Positions 34,151 through 45,362 of a DNA stretch of 64,000 nt are shown in pieces. How positions within the stretch are numbered: the stretch's first letter is position 1; each line of letters begins with the position of its first letter. The stretch lies in NCBI GenBank assembly GCA_009809945.1, contig WTPW01000201.1, positions 154,607-218,606 on the forward strand. Direction: 5' to 3'. The notes below the pieces were generated by a model, which saw only the letters and a list, made by a program, of their open reading frames with translations, searched no databases and was not told the DNA's origin. The DNA comes from Gigaspora margarita. Its lineage: Eukaryota; Glomeromycota; Glomeromycetes; Diversisporales; Gigasporaceae. Position numbers and translations under genes: made by a program.

Positions 34151-36123
34151 ATTTTTCACATGGTCACCTGTGATACTCTGCACTAATATTTTTATACAGC
34201 TGATCATCCATAAAATTATAAAAATTATTCTATGGCCCCATATCTCTTGAATCAGATATATACTTTATTTTTTGTATTTACTATTTTCTTGAATTTTTTA
34301 TATTAAAAATTGTATTGCGTGAAGGTCATATCATGTAATAAACATTTAATTTTATAACTTTTATTAAACAGATTAATAATAAAAATAATTAAGCTAGTTT
34401 AAAATTTTAGCAATAATACAAATATTTATTTAATTGTTAATAAAACATAAAGAATTATTGGTTTTAACTATTTACAAATTTCTATAGCTAGTTTTAAATT
34501 ACTGTCTGAAGAAATTTTCTTATAAGAAAATTATTGTGATAAATGAAATGTAATATTTGTAAATTGACAGTTATTAAAAATAGAATGATAATTTTGGAAT
34601 TCACCACTTTGAACGCCTTGAACCATATTAATATCTTGCATAGCAATAGTATTTGTATTGAAATTAATATGAGATCCACTAATTTTGGTAAGTACTGCAG
34701 AAGATTCTTGATTAATTAGGTTTATATTTAATGCTAGTTCTATAGTATTAATCAAAGTTTTCATTGTATTAATTTTTTGACTTTTACTAACAGTTTTATA
34801 TGCATGTACACCTTGTGAAATTTATGTTCCATAATATTCATAATAACATCTTCTGGTACATTAGTATCCTAAAGTATCTGGACAGCAGTTTTTCTTCCAG
34901 AATGGTTTGTTAAAGCACTATCTAGAAGTTTAACTTTCACTTTTTGCCCAATATCTTTCATAAAATTCCCTACTTTATTTAAACCACAATGTAATGTGTT
35001 TTAAGATACCAAATGCCAGTTTTATGCCAATTTTGATTTGGCTACAAATAGAAATTATTAGATGCATCTGATAGGCGTTTAGAAATATATTTGGTAAGAT
35101 CACTAGTAGGTCCCAAAGTATCAGACTGATCAGCTGGTAATTGAATGCAATATGCATTTCTAATTTCAATTCTTTGTTAATTGTTCTTGCTACAATATCA
35201 ATAAAAAAAATACCTCTATCAAATTGAATTTGAAATTGATTGATTTGAAGTGAATAATATTCACTACCTTGACATGCAAAAATTGGTGCAATACAATAAA
35301 AGACTCTATATAATAAACCTTGTAGTGTTTTAGGATCTAAAAATTCATCATTAAGAATTTCTCTAACTTGTTGAACTGTTAAAGCAACTGATCCTTCTTT
35401 TTCGCCCAATCTTTTTTTCTGTAAATCTTTCATTTTACCATTCAAAATATCATACAGATCCAGAAATTGGTATTTATCATGTAAATTAAAACTATGAATT
35501 GCATTATTTTTGCTAATATATCTATTTATTCCATTAATGGCCTGTTTAACTGTCTTAGCTTTGTATTTACCCCTATCTTTTTTGTTATTTGTGCAATAAA
35601 TTCACATACTTGTTGTTTGATTAAAGAAGGATCTTTAATAGTTTCAATTGGTGTTACATAATTGTAACATAGACAAAATTCATTAAGCTTCTTTACTCAG
35701 TTTTGGGTAGCTTTTACTATATTTGGTACTGCAGCTTTTTTTTGGTAAAAATCTAGTTTTTGCTCCAAATCAGATTTTGGTACACTTATAGTAGCACTAT
35801 CACTATTTTCAGAAATATTTTCTGGAATATAAGTGCATGCACTAGTAAAAACAGGAACTGGTGTGTTTTGAAAAACTTTTTTTTTTGGTTTGGCATTTTT
35901 TTTGAATTAAAGAATTGAAGAAGTGATAAGATCAGTAAATAATCACAGGGCGTTAGGATCCAGAAGATAAAACAGATATTTAATGTTAGCCTCAATATTA
36001 TGCATCATCACAGAAGCAATCATTATGCATCAGTGTAGTTGCACTACACTAATGCATAATAAATGATTGCCTTCTGTAATTATGCATGATATCTATAGCA
36101 ATCTATTAAATATCTATTAAATA
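34151..36123 (-). mobile_element. Crypton-like (tyrosine recombinase) insertion
   Basis: About 1.97 kb present here but absent from the otherwise colinear copy at 17.5 kb, so its borders are visible by comparison (break after TTTATTATTATTATTT on the left, before TTACTAATTTAATT on the right). It has no terminal inverted repeats, as expected for Cryptons. Near its 3' border is a palindrome (about 36000-36092) with ATTATGCATCAT, CACAGAAG and CAATCATTATGCAT arms. It encodes the recombinase relic described separately. Confidence 0.65.
34530..35910 (-). pseudogene. Crypton-type tyrosine recombinase relic
   Basis: The minus strand reads, with a few breaks: a basic start near 35900, NSDSATISVPKSDLEQKL (about 35800), an N-terminal helical region with KLNEFC and VKQAINGINRYI (35690-35510), then LTVQQVREILNDEFLDPKT (about 35370-35320) and LQGLLYRVFY…ACQGSEYYSL (35335-35245). 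The C-terminal part has SALTNHSGRKTAVQIL (about 34925-34875, containing the HxxR box), NVPEDVIMNI and GVHAYK (candidate nucleophile Tyr, reached after a frameshift, about 34815-34795). These are catalytic landmarks of tyrosine recombinases of the Crypton/DUF3504 type. The first catalytic Arg, expected in AC-R-G, is Gln here (codon at 35271-35269). TGG-to-stop changes are present too. Inactive. Confidence 0.7.
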
Positions 36124-36503
36124 TTTACTAATTTAATTTGTAAATATATAATTTATTTATTTATTAGTTTAAATATATTTATAAAGTATTAATTTATTAT
36201 AAAAATAAAATTTTTACAACCTTTTTGTGGCTTTGTCATGGGTTAACAAAAAATTATTCAGCTAATTTTTATCAAGTGACCCAAAATTTATAAAATGACA
36301 GCTGCAATTTTTTTTTTTTTTTTTTTTTTATTTTATTTAGTGAGAACACTAGGGCTTTGTTAACTATAGCATCTATAAATTTATAAACTTAGAGAGATCT
36401 AAGTGATACAAGTTTAGACCCTAATTTAAGATCTGAATTACCATTTAGACCAGGTATGGATCTTTAAAAAATACTGGCTCAGTCCAAATCATATAGAACA
36501 CTG

Positions 36504-37287
36504 GGTATAATATGCTTATATATCACAGTTTAATTTGATTGGCTAAATTTGCAAAATATTATTTTTAAAAAATAAACAATTTTTGTTTTAAAATTATTTA
36601 AATTAAAGATTAGTTTAAGAAATTTTAAAAAAAAATATTAAAATTTTCTATATTTATATATACAATTTTTGTTAACAAGTTTATTTAGTTGAATTAAAAA
36701 TATTATCTTAATAAGATTTAGAGAAATTTTTAAAAATAGATAAAAAAATAAAAAATACCAATATATTTAAGTAAAAAATCGCAACTAAAGAGTAAAAATA
36801 ATGACATTTAATAGTAATATATGATAGGTATTTAATAATAAAAATTTCATATTAGTATAATCTCAAAAGATCGTCTTATTAAAAATGTCAAAAAGTAAAA
36901 AATATGAAGTATGACTTATAAATAAAGAGCAAAATAAATACAAATCTCTATTATGCACTATATGCTTGAAATTAGTGAATTCAAGATTTAAAAATTTCAA
37001 ATAATAACATATTAACTCTTCCTTTTTACCTTTATATGAACTTGGCAACTCAAATAAATAGTTATAAATTTATTTTATATATTGTTAATAGACCTTAAGT
37101 CTCTTATAGCTAGGTTTTTTATGTTTGGTAGAAAAAAATTGGTAATATACAAAATATGTCTTCAACTGTTATTAACTTACTATTTCAAGAAACAGTATTT
37201 GGGTTTTATAATAAAGATATAGTATTAGAAATACTTAGTAATATCTCTTTTTACTATTATATATAAAAATTAGTAACTTTTCTATAG
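36504..37287. other. AT-rich stretch without gene
   Basis: Low complexity, stops in all frames, no terminal repeats seen. The minus-strand frame 37048-36863 is unrecognised. Confidence 0.5.
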
Positions 37288-37549
37288 TACAGTCAGACCC
37301 CCCTAAATGCACCCTCCCTAAATGCAGCACCCTCCTAAATGCATGATATAAGCCCAGTCCCATTGCGGGACCTATAGATAAATGCACATTCTTTATTCTA
37401 TAAATGCATGCTATTTTTTCGGCCTGTTTATAATAAGCTCCCTCCATAAATGCAGTCACATGATTGCTAACCAATCAAATTTATTTAGTGCTTTAACGGT
37501 TTTCACATGATCTTTAAATCATATAGCACGATATCTAATCATGATCCAT

Positions 37550-37660
37550 AGCTAAAGATGTGCCATCACGCACTTATCAGTGAGGTATTAATTGGCTAAT
37601 GATATGAATCCAATTAAAATAAGACACCTCACACTGATAAGTGCATATCTATCCTTGAAC
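37550..37660. repeat. Hairpin in the pogo element's 5' region
   Basis: CACTTATCAGTGAGGT and ACCTCACACTGATAAGTG pair across about 60 bp, extended by GAT(G/A)TG outside and AATTGG/CCAATT inside. Probably a small MITE; flanks not resolved. Confidence 0.5.
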
Positions 37661-37919
37661 AACGATCTGCACTTAACATTTCCACTAGTGCATTGTAGGA
37701 GTAATTAACAAATTTGAGCATTATGTAATGGTAAATACAGTACTATTATCTGTTATAGAACTTGATTTATTGATCCTAAGCGACTAATAAAATCTTAATA
37801 CCTATTCATAGGTGATTAAGGCGAATAAAATAATTTATCATATGTAGAACAACCATTTTCTAAATACATTTGTAAAAAAAGCTGATTTAAAATTTCAAAA
37901 TGAAACTAAATCTCTTTGA

Positions 37920-38085
37920 AAAGATTATTTGGAACTTCTTAACAATGAAGAAGGGTTTGACATAATTATTAATGTTGAAGATGCTTCAAACATTAAAATC
38001 CTTCATACATATTCATTAATCCTAAAACGAAGGACCTTATATTATTTCAAAGGGTGTTATGGTAAACCGGTTAGAGTAAATTAAA
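37920..38085 (+). pseudogene. BTB/POZ domain fragment inside the pogo element
   Basis: An open stretch beginning after a TGA reads KDYLELLNNEEGFDIIINV, then SNIKILHTYSLILKRRTLYY and FKG. The order (short helix, EGFDIIINVE in place of the usual DV-x-L-x-V strand, then K-x-x-H-x-YSLIL-x-R-x-x-YF) matches the N-terminal half of BTB/POZ domains, which serve in dimerisation and as Cullin-3 adaptors. Only about 50 residues remain and the rest of the domain is missing. It lies between the element's left terminus and its transposase, in the same orientation. Likely a captured or accidentally enclosed host gene fragment. BTB genes are numerous in Rhizophagus (general knowledge). Confidence 0.55.
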
Positions 38086-38344
38086 TAATGAAATGATTTG
38101 AAAGGTTAAATAGGTTAAGAAATGTTTTTGTATAGTACTGTATATCAAAATTTTAACTTAGTTGTATTAATATTATACGTATACGTAGCTGTTAATAATT
38201 TTAAAAAGGTTAATAAAACTTTTGTAAAGATTTACATACAATCTAATTGAAATAAATCTATTGTATTAAGCACTGTAGAATGCCGCACCAACATACTAAG
38301 GTGACTCTGGTAAATAGTAAAAGAGAACCAATACCCGATTTTTA

Positions 38345-38408
38345 TATTCCAAATTTGTATTAGTTATTAAAGTGCTATCATAGCACTTTAATAACTAATA
38401 CAAATTTG
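38345..38408. repeat. Near-perfect 30-bp-stem hairpin
   Basis: CCAAATTTGTATTAGTTATT followed by AAAGTGCTA pairs with TAGCACTTT and AATAACTAATACAAATTTGG around a TCA loop. The stem is about 30 bp with essentially no mismatch, so the palindrome is recent or maintained. A second small palindrome GGGATATGATATCCC adjoins it. Confidence 0.8.
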
Positions 38409-39169
38409 GGATATGATATCCCAAATTAGTAATAAAGTAGTAAGATAAAGTAATTTAACCAAATGTTAGGGATTCTCTTCTTAAATATTTTATTTAGTAG
38501 TTATTACAAAATCGATTGCAATTAAAACTTATATACAGTAATTAAATATGTGTACTTTTTTGAAAAAAAACAAAAAAAAAAATAAAAATAAAAAATACAA
38601 GTGATCTAGCCAGAAATCTTTCTATTTGGAATTTTCTAATCGAAGCTTTTATTTAGCTTTGTATTATTGTGGTTGGATTTGTGCAAATTGTAACAGGACC
38701 TAAAAATCTTAACTAGATCCCTGCTCTACATAGGTGCCTAAATTTTTTTAAAAATCATATTTTTGGCAGTGCATTATTGAAAAAATGGCAAGTTTTTTTT
38801 TACAAGTAAAATTTGCAAACATTTTTGATGCCATGAAATTACTTGTGTTGTATAAACAAGAAAGGGTTAAGCCAGTACAGTCTTGTTACATGTACGTATT
38901 TGCATAATATACAGTATAAGAATAATGTAATTCTTCTGTGTGCAAACATTTCGGCATTGCTAAATTTTTTATAAGCCCCTTCAAAATAACTACAGTAAAA
39001 TTTTGCCAATAATTTCAGCAAATATGAAAATTAATTTTGGCACTATATAAGAATAATTTCAGCATCCTAAATGCCATAATTAAAATGGGCAATTTAAAAG
39101 TAAAAACATCATTACAATAATAAACCTTAAAAAAATACTTAGCATTATGATTAAATCATAAGGAATGTC

Positions 39170-39305
39170 CAGAATTCTGCAACGCATTATACCTATGCCA
39201 AATTTTTTTTATTTTTTTTTTATTTTTTTATGTATAAAAAAAAAAACAAAAAGAATTCGGTATGAAAAAATCACACACATTGTAGAATTGTAGAATTCTG
39301 GATTC
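39170..39305. mobile_element. Small fold-back element with TCCAGAATTCT ends
   Basis: GTCCAGAATTCTGCAACG and TTGTAGAATTCTGGA are inverted, with inner ATACC/GGTAT and A/T runs. It lies just upstream of the pogo transposase. Target duplication unclear. Confidence 0.5.
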
Positions 39306-39435
39306 CAATTCTCCAAATAATCAAGCCTTATTATTAAAGAAAAAAATAGGTTTAAATAAGACAATTATAAAATAGATTTATCCAACATATTTTTGTTGAG
39401 TAAAACTTACCCCTATAAGCTATTACAACAGCGGA

Positions 39436-41190
39436 ATGTCTTCTAAAAAATGAGTAGGAAAAACTTCTCTTAATAACGAACAAAGAAAAGAAATTATTGA
39501 GTTTAAAAATAAAAACCCAAATATTAGCTATGTTGATCTTGTGCATGGGTAAAAGAAAAATTTACTCTTGAAGTCCATTCGACTACCATTGGACGTTTAA
39601 TAAAAAATAAAGATGATATTGGTGATGATCCTTCTAAGAAAAGACAAAGAACAGTCCATTACCCAGATCTTGAAAATACATTACTTGAATGGGTTTTACA
39701 ATATCAAGATAAAATTATAATAAGTAATTCAATTTTAATTGAAAAAGCAAAAACTTTTGCTAAAATGTTGAAAATACCTGATAGCGACCTTAAGTTTTCA
39801 CACGGATGGTTATATAAGTTCAAAAAAAGACATGATTTAGGAAAAATAAAAAAGCATGGAGAAGATTCTTCTGTAGATGATAATGTAGTTGCAATAGCCA
39901 TTCCTCTGTTAAGAGACATTCTAAAAGAATATGATTTAAAAGATATTTACAACATGGATGAAACAGGGCTATTTTATCGGTATATAACAATGAATAAGTG
40001 TCGCTAAGGAAAAATCAGACTTCAATTAGTATGATCGAAATCTGATTTTCTCTTGGCGATACCCAAATCGATACTTATTAATTTCTTCTTTTTTCTTTTA
40101 TCTTTTAGTCTTGAGCCGGATACTACACTAGCAACTACTCATCTTAAGGGTAAAAAAAAAGATAAAGAATGGTTAACTGTGGCACGTTGTGCCAATGCTG
40201 ATAGGACTGATAAATATAAGCCCTTTGTAATAGGTAAGTCACCCAACCCACGGTGTTTCAAACATATCAAATGCAACAGGCTCAGTGTCACATATGATTC
40301 AAGTAGCAAGGCATGGTATACGACTGTGTTGTTTCAACAGTGGCTTAAAGAATTCAACTTGAAAATGGCTGGTCGTAAAGTAATTCTTTTAGTAAATAAT
40401 GCTAGGTGCCATTCCTCCAGTAATTTAAATCTTCACAACACCACTGTTCACTACCTCCCTCCAAACACAACATCTCGCATACAACCTCTGGATGCTAGCA
40501 TTATCATGTCGTTTAAGCGTCGTTACAAAAATTATTTCATAAAATGGTTCCTTGATTAGTATGAATCTGGAAAAGATGATAAATTAAATGTTCTTAATGC
40601 CATAAAGTTTATTGTTTGAGCATAGAAAGAGGTGTCACCAGAAACAGTACGTACATAAACAGGATAAGTTACCGTAAAAATAAAAATTATTAGAATAGTT
40701 GAATTAATTAATAATACAGTAGAAGAAATAAATTAAATAGCATACCATATCGTCGCGAAATAATGCCCTGGGGCATTATTTCGCGATCATATGTGTAAGT
40801 AATTTATTAAAACATTAATTTTGTTGAAAAATAATTTTGCCTTATCTATAGGTACGTAATTGCTTCCAGCACACGGAGATCCTTCCAGTTCAAAATAATG
40901 AAGAGCCTACTGATGATGAAAATGACGATGAGTTAATTGAAGAGATGGAAGCGGATATTGAAGCACTTAATTTTCGAAGTGCAATGGATCTTGAAGCCTA
41001 CATTAATTACCCGGAGGAGGAAGATACAAATGAAGTCTTGAATGATCAGAAAATCTTGACTTTAGTCACTAGTATAGAATTTGAAAAAGATTTAAGTAAT
41101 GACAATAGTGAAGAAGATGAAGACGACAGTAAAGAAATCCCTCTGATTACCTACCACGAAGCGCTAAATGCCGTAGAGTTGCTGGAATAA
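39436..41190 (+). pseudogene. Pogo/jerky-type transposase, broken
   Basis: Reads from ATG 39436 through an N-terminal HTH (EQRKEIIEFKNKNPN), a CENP-B-type HTH (39650-39840, with LKFSHGWLYKFKKRHDLGKI) and the DDE core: NMDETGLFYR (first Asp codon 39957), an intron 39980-40108, LEPDTTLATTHLKGKKKDKE, LLVNNARCHSS (second position Asn, codon 40395, where Asp is usual) and PPNTTSRIQPLDASI (third Asp, about 40490). A second intron (40647-40851) precedes the acidic tail ending at TAA 41190. Breaks: TGA at 39451, a frameshift near 39547, TAG at 40558 after KWFLD, and TGA and TAG about 40617-40625 where Trp is expected. The missing second Asp should abolish catalysis. Otherwise well preserved, so it died recently relative to the 29.3-kb copy. 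Confidence 0.85.
40747..40795. repeat. Perfect palindrome in transposase intron 2
   Basis: TCGCGAAATAATGCCC and GGGGCATTATTTCGCGA form a 16-bp stem with almost no loop, extended by CATATC/GATCATATG. CpG-containing; may be a micro-MITE related in word to the 19.1-kb element (CGAAATAA). Confidence 0.7.
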
Positions 41191-41668
41191 TATCTTATAC
41201 CGCAGGATCTAAGTAATATAGCCTAGTTGAATCATGACCAAGCATTATTAAATTTGCAAAAGGCAATAAGAAAAATTCGGAGCGTGTTTTTTAAACAAAC
41301 GAACCTTGAAAACTTCTTTCAAATCGACCAATTGACTGAGTAACAAGTAAATTAGTAATTTTTTTTCAGTTTAGGGATCATAAAATATAGCTTGATCAGA
41401 ATGGACAATACATAGATCGTAGCATTTATTTTACATATAAATGAAGTAAATAAATTATAGTTAAGTTTAAAATAAATAAATAAAAAAAAGAAAAAAAAAG
41501 TAAACTTGTAATAAAAATTCTAATATGATATTTGCGATAGACTAATAATTATGCGTTATATGACAAAAATATTCTGCAATATTATTGGCTGTTCCCTAAT
41601 TGCAGCCCCCCTAAATGCACGCTTTAAAGCCAGTCCCGATGACGTGCATTTAGGGGGGTCTGACTGTA

Positions 41669-42724
41669 GTTTCAAAAATTATTTATTCTTTACAAAAAGA
41701 TCTTTTATATACCAGTTTAGGTTATATGTCATCTTTAATATTACATTGAGGATCAGAATTATATCTTATTTTGCAACAAGTCTTAAAAGATTAATGTAGA
41801 TTGTATATTTTTAATATAAGAATAAAATACAACAATATGTTGGTAAAACACTAACTATTGTTTGGAAAAGGTATGGAATGCATCAAAACAAGGATCATTG
41901 CACTTTTTGGATTAAAAGATATAAGAGTTCAAGCATTATTAATAAATAGAGTAAAAACAAATATATGTACAACATGTATTTTACTCAATTGGAATAGTGA
42001 GTTAGTTTTGCAACAAGATTTTGATCTATAAATCATATGTTGAAAAATTTTAATGCCTAATAATAACTAGTAAGTTCTTTTTACAAATTGGATTATGCAA
42101 CAAAGTTCAATAGTTTGGATACTACAAATTTTACATAGTATATATTTACTAGAATTTGCATTTTAGCACAAAAATTTTCTGCTTGGCATTTTATATTTAG
42201 AACTTGTGGGTGTACAAATATTATACTATATTTGAAAGACAAATCTGATATTGAATTTTGGACATGTATAGTAGATCTTCAGACAGATAAACAACCTTTA
42301 CAAAACTTATATCAATGGAAATTACTTCAGATACAAGATCAAAATTTTTCATGTGATGGTAATGTTATCCTATATCTACTTCTTCAGAGATAGTAGGTAA
42401 CTAGAGAGACCTTAGGCAGTAAACACTTTGTATAACCCCACTTGTTACTGTGATTTATCTAAGTTGAAAGGTATTTTTAACAAAACTTAACAAAGAAGAT
42501 TTAAAGTAATTTGCAATTATGAAAGAGGCAACAATTAAAAGTATATAAAGATACTAGTAACTATTTGATTTGGGTAGTAAATAATTGTAGTTTTTATTAA
42601 AAGAGTATGAAAACTCAATATTGAACTTGGGGTTCACATCGACAGCTTTTATATATTTTGATTTTTCACAAATGAAATGGCCTATATCTAACATATATGC
42701 AATATATGCCACAACTATTATGAA
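41669..42724. other. AT-rich stretch, possible unrecognised gene remnant
   Basis: Around 42175-42400 one plus-strand reading gives KDKSDIEFWTCIVDLQTD, then QWKLLQIQDQNFSCDGN, which looks protein-like rather than random, but I do not recognise it. Stops surround it. It may be the upstream part of the relic at 43.88-46.86 kb. Confidence 0.3.
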
Positions 42725-42727
42725 TAA

Positions 42728-43611
42728 AGGGGATGCCTATTTCCACCATGGTATTTTGCTATTTTTACTATGGTTATACAGAAATTTCTATTTTTAGTAT
42801 TTAATATAATATATTATAAATTTACTATAATTCTAACTCTAAAACTAATAAGTAAACCTTTTTTGGTTCCTAGTTAAAAGTTGTAGAATTTATTTTTCTG
42901 ATTCTAATAGTAGTTAAATTATCAAGATCGGCCTAGTGAATCCCAAGATACTTGGGATCAAAGAAGAGAACATATAGGATTAGCAAATTTACTATCACAC
43001 AAACTATTCATTTTTCTTTACATACGTTTTGAAAAGTTTTATCATAGTGAAAATTTTTACTAAGAAACTAATAAAACTTGTCTTAAGAAACTAGCATTTT
43101 TATGAGTTAAAGAACAAGTTTACTAAGAGCCCAATATCAATTGTGATAGTAAAATTCTGTGTAAATCATAATTATTTGTTTGACAGCTTTTTTTTTATTT
43201 CTTTATATATGTTTTGAGAAGTTTTTTATTGTAGTAATTTACTTAAGAACTCAAAGTCAATTGTGATAATAAAATTCTGCACAAATCATGATTTCTCATT
43301 TAGTAGCATTTTCTATATTGTGTATAACAGTGAATTTGCTAATCCTTATATTCTCTTCTTTGATCCCAAGTATCTTGGGATCCACTGGGCTGATTTTGAT
43401 AATTTAACTACTATTTTAGAATCTGAAAAATGAGCTCTACAACTTTTAATTAGGAGTCAAAGAAGGTTTACTTATTTGTTATTAGTTTTTAGGATTAGAT
43501 TTAGAGTTAGGATTACAGTTAAAATTAAAGTTAGAGTGAATTCTAAAAATAGAAATTTTCATATAACTATAGTAGAAATAGTAAAATACCATAGTGGAAA
43601 TAGTAGCCCCT
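42728..43611. mobile_element. Large fold-back element, TWA type, 884 bp
   Basis: Arms of about 300 bp are inverted: AGGGGATGCCTATTTCCACC…TATCTTGGGA-type blocks on both sides, ending GTGGAAATAGTAGCCCCT. A TAA duplication flanks both sides (42725-42727, 43612-43614). The arms share GTTGTAGA-x-CTCA and GATCCCAAGATACTTGGGAT words. Parts of the arms (TTGTAGAGCTC, GGCCCAGTGGAT) recur in the 62.3-63.4 kb fold-back. Non-coding. Confidence 0.8.
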
Positions 43612-44324
43612 TAATAAAATATATAGTATAACTAAAATAAATATAATATATGTAATAAATAATATTTATTGGATAAATAAAATATATTGAATATCTGTTA
43701 TAAAATAATATCTAATGGATCTGTCAGATCTGACATTTTTGCCTGCAGCAATTGTCTAGCCAATTAGATTGCTGATCTAATAATAAATCTTTAGTAGATC
43801 CAATCTCAGCAACTAGTGGTCATATAGAGATGATTTATAGCTCTTAGAACTGACTCGATAAGCTAAATTGACTGGTAGTTGTTTTATCAAATTTGCATTA
43901 CTAAGTTAGAAGTTACACTCAATTTTTGTGTTTCTTCTATAGATCAACAGTACAACAAGTTTTATTTCTGGAATAGTTTTTATAATGCACTAGATATTAA
44001 CAAAAGAGGAGCTGGAGAAAAGATTCAGATACTTTCTATTATTGTACTTGACCTTGATTATCAGGAACTTCAATATGAATTAGGTATAAAATATTAATAT
44101 TTACTTTGTATACAAATTTTTATTAATGCAATACAATTTATTATTAAAAATATACTATAGATAATACTAAAACTATATATGATATAAAGCAAGAAAGCAC
44201 ACATATCTCTATAGTGCTAGTGCACTACCAACAGAAATACCAAAAAAACTATCAAATTAATAGCCAGATTTAAAAAAAAAACAATTTAAATTTTTTTTTA
44301 GATAAAGATAATGTTACAATAAGC

Positions 44325-44499
44325 AGGATCCTGAAATATACATAGATAGATCAGGTATTAGTTTGCTTATGTTTGGGGTTTTTATGCAAATTTTTCTATT
44401 TTTAGTAATTTGGTTTATTTTTGAGATTTTTTTACAGATCTTTACATTTTTAGTAATTTTATAATTAACCTGACCTATCAATATATATTTTGGGGTCCT
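44325..44499. mobile_element. Fold-back MITE (AGGAC…GTCCT family), copy 2
   Basis: AGGATCCTGAAATATACATA, GATAGATCAGG and CCTGACCTATC, TATATATTTTGGGGTCCT are inverted. Shares its arms with 6145-6609 (GATAGGTCAGGTTA, TTACTAAAAAT). About 175 bp. The open frame 44526-44314 is part of it. Confidence 0.65.
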
Positions 44500-45362
44500 T
44501 AATGAGCTCTTATAAGATAGACCCAAAAACTAACTTGTCCATTCTTTATTTATATGACAACAAGGCTTCTCTGTGAAAAAAATTTTAGCAAAGCTTTTCA
44601 AATAAAATGAAAAAAAACCTTTTTCATGGACCAGCTTGCAAATTGCACTTATCTAAAATACCAGAACAATTTGGCTGGTTTATATAGAACCTGTAACAAT
44701 TACAGGTTTGGATTATTTAAAAGTTTGGTTAGAATTGTACAAAATATATATTCTAACAAAGTAGAATTGGTACCAATATATATATATATATTTTAAGACA
44801 TATTACTTTTTTCATTATTGTTTTTTTAAAGTGCTTTTTTATTATTACTGGAATTTTTTAATTTGTTTTATATCATTTTTAAAATTATATTCATAGTACT
44901 GTTATATGTTCTTTATCATTGATTATTGTATTTACTTTCAAAAATCTCTAATCATTGTTTCATTATTTCAAGATAATTTATATACACACATCTTCTTTTA
45001 GTTAAAATAATGACTTTGGAATACAATATTTTTAAATTAGAATATTTTTTTGGTTTAATTAGGATCCTATTTTTTTAAATTAGGATTTTTTTTTTAAATT
45101 AGGATATTTAGTCTTTTTTTTTTAATTAGAGCATTAGTTTCTTTTTTTTTGATTAGGATATTGGTGTCCTTTTTTTTAATTAGAATTTTTTTATTTAGCT
45201 AGATTTTTTTTTGACACTTTTTTTCTTTAACTATAATTTTTTTATATAATATATATAGAATTAAAATGAAGTACTTTCATAGATTAAATGTTTGCAATAC
45301 TATTTTAAATGAGAATTTGAATGAGAATTAGTAATATTGCCAGATGGAACAATTTCACATAA

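Larger units (their letters stand above)
33931..36503. mobile_element. hAT-type MITE of CCGGTCC family, CpG-stripped copy, split by a Crypton-like insert
   Basis: Left part (33931-34150) and right part (36124-36503) align with 17505-17998: TAGTGTTTCATAAAAGATTC against CAGTGTTCCGCAAAAGATCC, the shared ATTTATTATTATTT core, poly-T tract and TAGACCAGGTATGGATCTTT. GGTATA flanks both ends as the remains of an 8-bp duplication. The block 33945-34070 has no CpG although its counterpart has about 13. The right end carries an extra GGCTCAGTCC…GAACACTG tail. The open frame 33798-34076 is a by-product of the words. Confidence 0.75.
37290..41666 (+). mobile_element. Pogo-type DNA transposon, 4377 bp, relatively young, carries a BTB fragment
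   Basis: Termini CAGTCAGACCCCCCTAAATG and CATTTAGGGGGGTCTGACTG are perfect inverted repeats, TA-flanked (37288-37289, 41667-41668). Subterminal CTAAATGCA words and the string AGCCCAGTCCC recur near both ends. CpG is common in the right half. It holds a transposase relic (39436-41190), a BTB/POZ-like fragment (37920-38085), a strong hairpin (38345-38408) and a small fold-back (39170-39305). The left 2.1 kb is longer than needed for a pogo element and looks like captured DNA. Confidence 0.8.

Noticed and set aside
40945..41190. Separate small acidic protein
   Set aside because: It is the last exon of the pogo-type transposase: the frame joins in phase across a 205-nt intron to the DDE part.
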